From Chroococcus sp. CMT-3BRIN-NPC107 (GTDB taxonomy: Bacteria; Cyanobacteriota; Cyanobacteriia; Cyanobacteriales; Chroococcidiopsidaceae), in contig JAHHGY010000002.1 of the NCBI GenBank assembly GCA_019359635.1, positions 1 through 64,000 on the forward strand: a stretch of 64,000 nt of DNA. The letters are read 5' to 3'. The first letter of the stretch is position 1. Each line of letters opens with the position of its first letter. Below the pieces are notes generated by a model that did not search any database, was not told the DNA's origin, and saw only the letters and a list, made by a program, of their open reading frames with translations. Made by a program: the position numbers and the translations under genes. Of the stretch, positions 7,713 to 15,402 are shown piece by piece.

Positions 7713-8141
7713 GTGGCGATTTACTTCATTAAACGGCTATTTAGCAAACAACGCCGTGATTTACAAGCAGAAGTTCGCCGCTTGAAAGAGACTTTGCCTC
7801 CTGAAGAATACTTGAGTCACAGTTAGGTAAAACTTTACACAGCGATTATGGTTGCCATCAAAGAAAGAATTCCTGAAGACCCTTTCGCTGAATATTTTGC
7901 TTTATCTGGTTCCCTCAAGAAGTACGGACGAGTCAAAAAAATGGAATTGCCTAAGCACTACCACCTTTTCTTTTGTGCTTGGCAAACTCCAAATCACAAA
8001 GCAATCTTCATTCTCTGGCTAGGCTACCTCCGTAAAGCTGGAGATAAAAACGATTGCTACAAAGCTTTCACCAAAATGATTGAGCGAGGCGACTATCCAG
8101 AGTCCCTTGACGAGTTGCTACTGTTGAGCGACGAAGATTGA
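7713..8141 (+). pseudogene. YhaV-type toxin gene interrupted by in-frame TAG
   Basis: Read from the GTG at 7713, the frame gives 37 residues (MAIYFIKRLFSKQRRDLQAE..., ending EEYLSHS), a TAG at 7824-7826, and then continues in the same frame to a TGA at 8139-8141. The downstream part alone is 97 residues if restarted at the ATG at 7848. The C-terminal motifs DPFAEYFALSGSLKKYGRVK, then HYHLFFCAW, FILWLGY, and DKNDCYKAFTKMIERGDYP match YhaV-family ribonuclease toxins of about 140 residues. One C-to-T change (CAG to TAG) would explain the lesion. The lost part includes family-conserved N-terminal helices, so the toxin is probably inactive unless TAG is read through. Confidence 0.8.
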
Positions 8142-8174
8142 CTGAAGCGGATGTATCGTCGATGGTAGGATACG

Positions 8175-8978
8175 TTACTTACTCATCACCCAGGCCATGA
8201 TACTTAAAAATCCTATCCCCACCAATCCAGCTAAGGGATTTTGATTAACGCCTGTAACCCAGTCGGGAACTTGCCCAGAATATTTAATTAATTGACCAAC
8301 GTTGATAATATAGTAGCCCCAAATTAAACCGCCATGAATGCCAATCGGTAAACCTAGGCGGTTTTTACAACGGCGTTTTGCCCAAACTAACGTCAACCCC
8401 AATATTAATAAACCGGGAAATTGCGGCGCTGTTTGGAGCATTTCTGATAGTGGTTTAATAAAGTGTAAAGCTGCAAATAGTAAAGCATTTATCCAAATCG
8501 CCGCTTTTGCATAGTCGCGCTGTAATTCATCTAATAGCCAACCGCGAAATAACAATTCTTCTGCAAAACCAGTTGCGATCGCAACTACTAACCCCTCAAC
8601 AACTATTTTTACTTGCAACCCTTGCTGCCACTGTAACCAACCTAACAATCCTTCTAAGCTAAATAAGCTTAAAACCGTTGTTAAACCAATTACTAACCCA
8701 ATTAATAACTCTCTACCATTAGCTCTTGTACCTACTAAACCATAATGTCGCAATAGCCGAGGTTGCTGGTAAACGTACTTTCCCCAAAAGCTGAGCAGCA
8801 AAATAAACTCAGCATACAACAATACAATTGTCAAGATACTAGCTAAATTGCGATTGCCTACATAAGCATAAATAGGTAAAGCAAAAGGACACCATAGCAG
8901 GAGCAACCCTAGCACAAATATACCCAACCTTAGTGGGGCTGGGTAGTTTGCGATCGTAGTGAAGTTAATTTGCTTCAA
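8175..8978 (-). CDS. CPBP family intramembrane glutamic endopeptidase
   Basis: A 267-residue protein with about seven hydrophobic segments. The CPBP (CAAX protease/bacteriocin-processing, ABI) motifs are present: E140-E141-x3-R145 in GFAEELLFRG, H172 in ALLFAALHF, and a second conserved His in GLPIGIHGGLIWG near residue 215. These form the glutamic-type active site of Rce1-like enzymes. The substrate is unknown in cyanobacteria. It ends the minus-strand pair with clpS: the clpS stop is 2 bp upstream of this ATG, so they are probably co-transcribed and translationally coupled. Confidence 0.9.
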   Translation of the reverse strand: MKQINFTTIANYPAPLRLGIFVLGLLLLWCPFALPIYAYVGNRNLASILTIVLLYAEFILLLSFWGKYVYQQPRLLRHYGLVGTRANGRELLIGLVIGLTTVLSLFSLEGLLGWLQWQQGLQVKIVVEGLVVAIATGFAEELLFRGWLLDELQRDYAKAAIWINALLFAALHFIKPLSEMLQTAPQFPGLLILGLTLVWAKRRCKNRLGLPIGIHGGLIWGYYIINVGQLIKYSGQVPDWVTGVNQNPLAGLVGIGFLSIMAWVMSK

Positions 8979-8980
8979 CC

Positions 8981-9262
8981 TTACTCGTCAGGTTCAATAG
9001 TGCTTTGTAAACCGTGATTATTCATAGTTTCACTGTAAAACTCTGCGTGTTCTTGAGCGCAAGTAATTACCAAAGCAATGCCACTACTATGAGCTTCCAT
9101 CATAATACTGACCGCTTGGGGCTGAGTGATGCTGCTTACGGTTTCCATTAAGACTTTCACCACGAACTCCATGCTATTAAAGTCGTCGTTATGCAATAAA
9201 ACGCGATACCGGGGTGCTATTTTACGGACAGTTGAAGGCTTTTGTATGGTTTCAACAGACAC
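8981..9262 (-). CDS. clpS: ClpS adaptor of the Clp protease
   Basis: ClpS delivers N-degron substrates to the Clp protease in the cytoplasm. The 93-residue protein has a flexible N-terminal tail (~1-17) followed by the ClpS core: PRYRVLLHNDDFNSMEFVV (substrate pocket Asn-Asp pair), then the helix with MMEAHSSGIALV and the C-terminal CAQEHAEFYSETMNNHGL. The His in AHSSG matches the conserved pocket residue. Length is typical. Cyanobacteria often carry two ClpS paralogues. The core sequence looks like the canonical form, but I cannot assign ClpS1 or ClpS2 with confidence. It sits just upstream of the CPBP gene. Confidence 0.93.
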   Translation of the reverse strand: MSVETIQKPSTVRKIAPRYRVLLHNDDFNSMEFVVKVLMETVSSITQPQAVSIMMEAHSSGIALVITCAQEHAEFYSETMNNHGLQSTIEPDE

Positions 9263-9438
9263 AGGTCTTCACTCTTTTGTTACTTAATTACAACTAAATA
9301 GTTATTAAGCCTGGGCTTAACACTCATTAACTTATTTTATAGCGTATCAATGGCAAGCGCGATCGCACCATAACCAAAGGCAGAAAAATCTAGAATAAAG
9401 CAGTGACGCAAACCTGTCACGGTTAGGGAGTTGTAGAG

Positions 9439-9810
9439 ATGAACTATAAAACTAATTTTCAACCACTACAAATTGTTTGTTTAGAACATCTTGCTACTTG
9501 TTTGTACGCCGAAGTCATCCAAGTTGTAGAATCCCGTCAAGTTTGCTGGGTGCGTCCTTTGCTTTTAGTTCAAAATTCCATCGAAGATCCATTAGTTATC
9601 GATTTGCGCTCAACTATCGATTTACTCTGGTCTGTAACTGCCTTTCGCCCTACTTTAGACACGGAAATTCTACCTTTTTTAGCGAGTATATTTGCTTCAG
9701 TACCGCCTCAACAGTCAAATCTTGATGCCCGTCAACAGCTTAACTCTTTTATTCAAAAGCTTTGGCAGGCACAAAAGAGCGAACTTGAAGATAATAAACT
9801 ATCGTCTTAA
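9439..9810 (+). CDS. Conserved hypothetical protein
   Basis: A 123-residue soluble protein that I do not recognise by name. It has no signal peptide or membrane helix. The N-terminal part alternates hydrophobic residues (LQIVCLEHLATCLYAEVIQV), followed by CWVRPLLLV and PLVIDLRSTIDLLW, suggesting a small mixed alpha/beta fold; the last ~15 residues are polar. The coding look is good: clean ATG, cyanobacterial codon use, and a hairpin after the stop. It is divergent from clpS, with 176 bp between the starts. Probably a cyanobacterial family of unknown function. Confidence 0.75.
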   Translation: MNYKTNFQPLQIVCLEHLATCLYAEVIQVVESRQVCWVRPLLLVQNSIEDPLVIDLRSTIDLLWSVTAFRPTLDTEILPFLASIFASVPPQQSNLDARQQLNSFIQKLWQAQKSELEDNKLSS

Positions 9811-9846
9811 ATCTATAAAACTATATTTCCCCTCTTTTTAAGGGGA

Positions 9847-9886
9847 GGCAATAAAGCGGTGTAGCCCTGCTTTCCGCTTTATTGCC
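9847..9886. terminator. Perfect 13-bp hairpin between convergent genes
   Basis: GGCAATAAAGCGG (9847-9859) pairs with CCGCTTTATTGCC (9874-9886) over a 14-nt loop. It sits inside a C/G-run element (TTCCCCTCTTTTTAAGGGG before, GGGGGTTGGGGGGAATCT after) that looks like a dispersed cyanobacterial intergenic repeat. It may end transcription of the small upstream gene and of the convergent aminotransferase gene, although no clean T-run follows. Confidence 0.6.
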
Positions 9887-9909
9887 GGGGGTTGGGGGGA
9901 ATCTCAACT

Positions 9910-11082
9910 TCAAGCGTAACGAATCCCCGCCTCTTTCATCCGCTTAATCGCCTCGTGCATCCGTTCATCAGCTACAGTAAGCGCAATCCGAAAAAACCCT
10001 TCCCCCGATTCGCCATAGCCGTTCCCAGGAGGAACAATAATCCCGCACTTATCCAACAGCAAAGTCACAAACTCCGTTGAAGTATAACCTTGAGGAACTT
10101 TCGCCCATACATACAACGTAGCTTTGGGCGCTTCAATATCCCAGCCTAAACTCTGCAATCCTTGGACAATAATATCGCGCCGTTTTTGATAAACTGACAT
10201 CACCGCCTGCAATTCGGCTTCTGTAGTAGAATAAGCAGCGATCGCTGCTTTTTGGACTGCTTTAAATACACCAGAGTCTACATTGGTCTTAACTTGTCCT
10301 AAACCTTTAATTCCGTGACTAGAACCCACGACAAAACCTACTCGCCAGCCCGTCATATTGTAGGATTTAGACAAGCTATGAAACTCAATTGCTATATCTT
10401 TCGCTCCCGGTACTTGTAAGACGCTAGGGGGCTTGTAGCCATCGTAAGCCATCTCTGAGTAAGCGTGATCGTGACACAGCAAAATGTCGTATTTCTGGCA
10501 ATAAGCTACTAATTTTTCAAAAAACTCTAGTGTCGCTAGTCCTCCAGTGGGATTATTTGGGTAATTAATCCACAGTAACTTAGCTTTACGAGCTATTTCT
10601 TCAGGAATTGCCTCTAAATCTGGCAAAAACTTCGCTTCTGGTAATAATGGCATCCGATAATAATCGCCGCCAGCAAAAATTGTCGAAGTGCGATATACCG
10701 GATAACCAGGATCGGGAATTAATGTGTAGTCTCCAGGTTCTACAAAAGCTAAAAATGTATTGTGGATAGCTTCCTTTGAACCAATTGATGACACAACTTC
10801 GGTATTTGGGTTTAATCCTTCCACCCCAAACCGTCGCTCCATCCACTTTACCACCGCTTCTCTAAACTCTTTTGTTCCTTGGTAGGGAGGATAGTTGTGA
10901 GTGCTAGAGTCGTCAATCGCCTCGTGCATCGCCTGAACAATAGGCTGTGGTGTGGGCTTATCTGGATCTCCTACGCCCATATTGATAATATCGACTCCCT
11001 TGGAAACCATTTCGTCGCGTTTACGGTCTATTTCAGCAAATAGGTAGGGAGGTATTTTTTCTAAGCGTTTAGCAAATTGCAT
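9910..11082 (-). CDS. PLP aminotransferase, LL-diaminopimelate aminotransferase-like
   Basis: A 390-residue fold-type I (class I/II) aminotransferase. Marks: DIINMGVGDPDKPTP near the start, NYPNNPTG at ~173-180, DHAY at ~205-208, the PLP lysine K239 in HSLSKSYNMTGWRVGF, and an Arg-containing FFRIALT near the C-terminus for the substrate carboxylate. Length and sequence fit the 390-residue DapL2-like group annotated as LL-diaminopimelate aminotransferase (tetrahydrodipicolinate to LL-DAP, lysine and peptidoglycan synthesis). Cyanobacteria usually also have a ~410-residue DapL, so another amino acid is possible as substrate. It is monocistronic, convergent with the small gene at 9439. Confidence 0.88.
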   Translation of the reverse strand: MQFAKRLEKIPPYLFAEIDRKRDEMVSKGVDIINMGVGDPDKPTPQPIVQAMHEAIDDSSTHNYPPYQGTKEFREAVVKWMERRFGVEGLNPNTEVVSSIGSKEAIHNTFLAFVEPGDYTLIPDPGYPVYRTSTIFAGGDYYRMPLLPEAKFLPDLEAIPEEIARKAKLLWINYPNNPTGGLATLEFFEKLVAYCQKYDILLCHDHAYSEMAYDGYKPPSVLQVPGAKDIAIEFHSLSKSYNMTGWRVGFVVGSSHGIKGLGQVKTNVDSGVFKAVQKAAIAAYSTTEAELQAVMSVYQKRRDIIVQGLQSLGWDIEAPKATLYVWAKVPQGYTSTEFVTLLLDKCGIIVPPGNGYGESGEGFFRIALTVADERMHEAIKRMKEAGIRYA

Positions 11083-11948
11083 GGCGATTTAAGAACAAAT
11101 TACTATAAAAAACTACAAGCTTTTGGTCTGAATAAGCGTCAAGTCAAGCTTACTTTATCTCGCCAAAGGCTGATGGGTTATAGCTGACGGCTATTAACCA
11201 GTGGAAGCACCATACCACAATTTAAGCCTTGCTCGTGCAGCGCTTAAGTTTTTTGCCGATCTCTTACTAGATTACGTTTAAAATCAAAAATATTTATACA
11301 TCTCCCTTTGGATAGACTTCTTTTAAATTTATATATTGTATCTTTTGTCAATAAGCTCTACAAGCCTGTTTGCGTTCTCACTAATCTCTAAAGACAGCAA
11401 TAATTTATTCGCCCTCAATTGCCTCTAAAATTGAGCGTTTTTATTAAAAATACAAATAAGTTGAGGTTTTTCAAGCTATTAATTGAAGTTTAATCAAAAA
11501 AGTCAGTGAAAAGTAAATTCATCGAGCTTATAAAATTTTAAAAACTCATCAACTATCAATTGTGTAACTTTGTTGGCGATCGCACGAAGTATATTATTAG
11601 CTAATAGAACCTGGAGCAGATAAGCAAATTAGTTCGATCCAAAACTTTCGATAGGTATGTATAATACACAACTAAAGAACGCTCACTAACCTACGACCTA
11701 CGGTAGATTCCAATCCGACAACTTGAACTTATTAACCTTGAAATAACTAGCGTTTAGCAAGATTTACTCGTCCTTAGACATATTCAAAGAGTTTTGTATA
11801 ATCGTACACTTTTAAGTTTTGTAAATTTATGTAGACTGTAGCAATAAGTCGAGAGTAAAAACTCCACCGACTGGTCGATACAAAAGTTGATTAGGTCTGT
11901 TGAAATAGAACTTATCTCATCAAGTAGTAACCCCCAAGTTAAACAACA
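11083..11948. other. 866-bp AT-rich intergenic region with an orphan terminator-like hairpin
   Basis: No convincing protein-coding frame on either strand. The left part must hold the promoter of the minus-strand aminotransferase gene and the right part that of the STAS gene. CTCAATT (11414-11420) and AATTGAG (11429-11435) followed by CGTTTTTATT look like an intrinsic terminator on the plus strand, yet no gene ends there; a small RNA in about 11150-11440 is possible. Confidence 0.45.
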
Positions 11949-12284
11949 ATGTCAACAACAATTGCTTATCCAGAAATTACAGTTATCTGCCCTCATGGTG
12001 CTGTAAATGCCTCAAATTCAGCGAATCTTCAGCAAGAAATGGCAAAAGCAATAGCACAAAATCAAAAATCTAACGTGCTAGTGGATTTAGAACAAGTAGA
12101 ATCGTTAGATAGTGCAGGATTAATGGCATTGGTTTCAAGTCTTAGACTAGCTCAGACTGTAGGTTCGCGTTTTAGCTTGTGCGGTGTGTCTCCAGCTATT
12201 CGGATCATTTTTGAACTCACGCAGCTAGATCGAGTATTTGAAATATTTGAAAACACCAAAGCCTTTGAAGAAGCGTGTTCCTAA
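11949..12284 (+). CDS. STAS domain protein, anti-sigma-factor-antagonist type
   Basis: A 111-residue single STAS domain, like SpoIIAA/RsbV. The phosphorylation-site region reads LEQVESLDSAGLMALVSSLR at ~56-75, with the Ser of DSAG the likely site for a partner kinase. The N-terminal strand ITVICPHGAVNASN and the C-terminal TQLDRVFEIFENTKAFEEA are typical. Such proteins act in partner-switching regulation, but no anti-sigma kinase or phosphatase gene is nearby, so the partner is unknown. It is 44 bp upstream of the TIGR03960-type gene and may share its transcript. Confidence 0.9.
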   Translation: MSTTIAYPEITVICPHGAVNASNSANLQQEMAKAIAQNQKSNVLVDLEQVESLDSAGLMALVSSLRLAQTVGSRFSLCGVSPAIRIIFELTQLDRVFEIFENTKAFEEACS

Positions 12285-12328
12285 ATTAACTAATGCTAAG
12301 GTAAAGCTAAATAGCTGAAATTAGCAAA

Positions 12329-14875
12329 GTGGTTGCAGTTAAAGAATTATTAACCGATGGGATTCTCAAACCTGCTCGTTATTTAGGTAATGAGTTAGGA
12401 GCAGTTCACAAAGATTGGAATAACGCTGTAGTGCGTTGGGTACTAACATACCCGGAAGTGTACGAAGTAGGTGCGTCCAACCTAGGCCATATTATCCTAT
12501 ACAACATCATAAATGCCCAACCTCGTCAATTGTGCGATCGCGCTTACTTGCCTGCGCCCGATTTGTCTGCAAAGCTACGTGCTACTCACACACCCTTATT
12601 TGCAGTAGAATCGAAGGCATTTTTAAAAGAATTTGACATATTAGGGTTCAGCTTAAGCTACGAATTAGGAGCTACCAACATTTTAGAGATGTTGGATTTA
12701 GCCGGAATTCCCTTAACGTGGCGGGAAAGACAGCAAGGTTATCCTTTGGTTTTTGCTGGCGGACAAACAGCAACCTCAAACCCTGAACCTTACGCAGATT
12801 TTTTTGACTTTATAGTTTTGGGTGACGGCGAGGAATTACTACCCGAAATTGGCTTAGTTTTGGAGCAAGGAAAACTAACTAATTTAAATAGAGCCGAATT
12901 ATTTTTAGAACTAGCACAAGTACCAGGCGTGTACGTGCCTCAATTCTACGAAATGGCTGAAGATGGCTCGGTACAACCCTTGCGCCCCGACGTACCAAAA
13001 AGAATTTTGCGGCGGGTAGCGACTCCCATGCCTGCTTATTCGATTGGGTTAGTACCTTACGTAGAAACGGTACACGATCGCCTAACAATAGAAATTAGAC
13101 GCGGTTGTACTCGCGGTTGTCGTTTTTGTCAGCCAGGAATGCTCACCCGTCCAGCGAGAGATGTAGAACCAGAGCAAGTTGTAGAAGCGATTGAAGAAGG
13201 AATGCGGGCGACGGGATACAATGAATTTTCATTACTATCTCTTAGTTGCTCGGATTATTTAGCTTTACCTGCCGTTGGATTAGAAATTAAAAATCGCCTC
13301 AAAGATGAAAATATCTCGCTTTCTTTACCCAGTCAAAGGGTAGATAGATTTGATGAAAATATTGCCGACATTCTAGGCGGTGCGAGGCTAGGCGGACTAA
13401 CTTTTGCGCCCGAAGCTGGGACTCAAAGGCTAAGGGATGTTGTAAATAAAGGTTTAACTAACGAAGAATTGCTCCGGGGTGTAAAAACTGCCGTCGAAAG
13501 GGGCTGGGACAAGATTAAGCTGTATTTTATGATCGGCTTACCGGGAGAAACCGATGAGGATGTTTTGGGTATTGCGGAGACGGTAAGGTGGTTGCAGCGC
13601 GAATGTCGGACGGTGGGAAGAAAGCCTTTAAGTATCAATTTGACAATTTCTAACTTTACTCCCAAGCCTCATACACCGTTTCAATGGCATAGCGTTACAA
13701 ATGCAGAATTTGAGCGCAAACAATGGCTGCTAAGACAAGAATTTCGCCGGATGAAGAATCTGAAGGCAAATTTTACCGACGTGCGGATATCGGCGATGGA
13801 AGATTTTGTTAGTAGAGGCGATCGCCGCCTTGCGCCAGTTATTCGTCACGCTTGGAAATTGGGCGCGGGAATGGATGCGTGGTTTGAAAGCGTCGATAAA
13901 GCTTATGGTGCTTGGGAAGAGGCGATCGCTCTTTCAGGCTTAGAATGGAAATATCGCCAAAAAGAAGAAGACGCTTCTACAACTCAAACCAATCTCGATC
14001 GCCCCTTGCCTTGGGAACATATCAATACGGGAATTGATGTCGAATGGCTCAAAGCCGATTTACAAAAAGCTTTAGCTGCCGCTACCGTCCCCGATTGCTC
14101 TTTTGACGAATGCTCTCATTGCGGCGTTTGTAGTGTAGATTTTGGTCACAATATAGTTATTGATGCGCTACCTATTCCCGAATTTGCTGGGGATTTTGTG
14201 CCAAATACCGATAGATTGCAACGAGTGCGGGTTTGGTTTGGCAAATTGGGGGATATGGCTTTAATTAGTCACTTAGATTTGATTCGGTTATTCGATCGCG
14301 GATTGCGCCGCGCATCGTTGCCAATTTCTTTTAGTGGTGGCTTTCACCCCAGCCCCCGCATGGCGATCGCCATGGCGTTACCTTTAGGAGTAACAAGTAG
14401 CGGCGAACTTATCGACTTTGAACTCACTCAAAGAGTTGATTTAGAAGAATTTAAACAAAAAATCAGCCAACAATTGCCTGCTAACTTACCCATTTATAAA
14501 ATAGCGGAGGTCGGGCTAAAAGCGCCCTCGTCAGCGAAGTTACTAACTGAAGCTGAGTATTTGCTGACCGTTACAAGCCCTGTAGCTGTAAGTCAATGGC
14601 AGCAATGGATAGAAGCAATTAAGGCTACTGAAGAAATTTGGTTAGAACATTTTACGAAGTCGCTTAAAAGTCAAACTATCAATTTGCGAAGTCGCTTATT
14701 CGATCTAACTATCGTTTCTACCACTCCCAACATAGTTTTACGCTATACCGGGGTTTGTCAAAATGACGGTACACAGCTAAAACCAGAGCAAGTTATATTT
14801 ATGCTCGAACAAGTAGCAGGACAAGAAATTCATTTACTGCACATTCACCGCGATCGCTTGGCGATCGCAGATTAG
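12329..14875 (+). CDS. TIGR03960-type radical SAM protein fused to DUF2344
   Basis: An 848-residue protein in three parts: an N-terminal B12-binding-like domain (~1-230, with FAGGQTATSNPEPYADFFDF), a radical SAM core with C260-x3-C264-x2-C267 (RRGCTRGCRFCQPG), and a C-terminal DUF2344 domain (~635-840, VRVWFGKLGDMALISHLDL and GGFHPSPRM). Between the last two is a Cys cluster (CSFDECSHCGVC) that may bind metal. In many bacteria the two halves are separate genes; cyanobacteria carry them fused. The reaction is unknown, but the gene almost always precedes rne/rng, as here, which suggests an RNA or ribosome role (inference). The start is GTG at 12329. Confidence 0.92.
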   Translation: MVAVKELLTDGILKPARYLGNELGAVHKDWNNAVVRWVLTYPEVYEVGASNLGHIILYNIINAQPRQLCDRAYLPAPDLSAKLRATHTPLFAVESKAFLKEFDILGFSLSYELGATNILEMLDLAGIPLTWRERQQGYPLVFAGGQTATSNPEPYADFFDFIVLGDGEELLPEIGLVLEQGKLTNLNRAELFLELAQVPGVYVPQFYEMAEDGSVQPLRPDVPKRILRRVATPMPAYSIGLVPYVETVHDRLTIEIRRGCTRGCRFCQPGMLTRPARDVEPEQVVEAIEEGMRATGYNEFSLLSLSCSDYLALPAVGLEIKNRLKDENISLSLPSQRVDRFDENIADILGGARLGGLTFAPEAGTQRLRDVVNKGLTNEELLRGVKTAVERGWDKIKLYFMIGLPGETDEDVLGIAETVRWLQRECRTVGRKPLSINLTISNFTPKPHTPFQWHSVTNAEFERKQWLLRQEFRRMKNLKANFTDVRISAMEDFVSRGDRRLAPVIRHAWKLGAGMDAWFESVDKAYGAWEEAIALSGLEWKYRQKEEDASTTQTNLDRPLPWEHINTGIDVEWLKADLQKALAAATVPDCSFDECSHCGVCSVDFGHNIVIDALPIPEFAGDFVPNTDRLQRVRVWFGKLGDMALISHLDLIRLFDRGLRRASLPISFSGGFHPSPRMAIAMALPLGVTSSGELIDFELTQRVDLEEFKQKISQQLPANLPIYKIAEVGLKAPSSAKLLTEAEYLLTVTSPVAVSQWQQWIEAIKATEEIWLEHFTKSLKSQTINLRSRLFDLTIVSTTPNIVLRYTGVCQNDGTQLKPEQVIFMLEQVAGQEIHLLHIHRDRLAIAD

Positions 14876-15402
14876 AGAAAAAATCCTTTCCCTTACTTTC
14901 TTAATTGATTTTTGGCAAGCTTAAGCTAAAATTGTATCAATAGCAATTTTTAGCGCTTAATTGTCTGCTATAGCTCATCAGGAGCGATCGAGGCGGAAGC
15001 AAAAATAATCAAGGAAACAGTTCCAACAACTCTTTTGCATAATAGTTAAGGAAAATAAAAGTTTTCTATTATTTATTGCTCTTGAAGAGTTTAGCCAACA
15101 CTGAGCGCGATTGACTTTTACAAATGTCTTGTTTGATTGTACTCCTGACTTCTAAATTCAGGATACTGCATAAAGATTAATTACAGATGCTCAATACTTG
15201 TTGTTTGCTATGGTAAGCAACTATTGTGCAATAAGCCCCCACTTCATAGGTAATTAGCACCAATAACGTGCTTTTTGTCTTTGAGCGACCCCTTAGTTAA
15301 ATTCCAACTGCAATTATCAGCAGCATCTATTTTCAGGCTTGTGAAAGCGAGAAAACAATTCTCAAAGCCATGAAACATCGCTGCTAAATTTGAGGAAATT
15401 GA
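14876..15402 (+). promoter_or_regulatory. 527-bp leader region of rne
   Basis: No coding frame is supported. Several U-rich tracts (near 14908, 14948, 15060 and 15271) and a small stem TCCTGA (15143-15148)/TCAGGA (15158-15163) are present. A GAGG Shine-Dalgarno sits at 15391-15394, just before the rne ATG. Long U-rich rne 5' leaders are known targets of RNase E self-cleavage and autoregulation in bacteria including cyanobacteria, so a similar role is likely here. The promoter position is not determined. Confidence 0.5.

Noticed and set aside
7709-7732. ATG at 7709 as the toxin start
   Set aside because: That frame stops after seven codons; the GTG at 7713 is the frame that continues into the toxin sequence.
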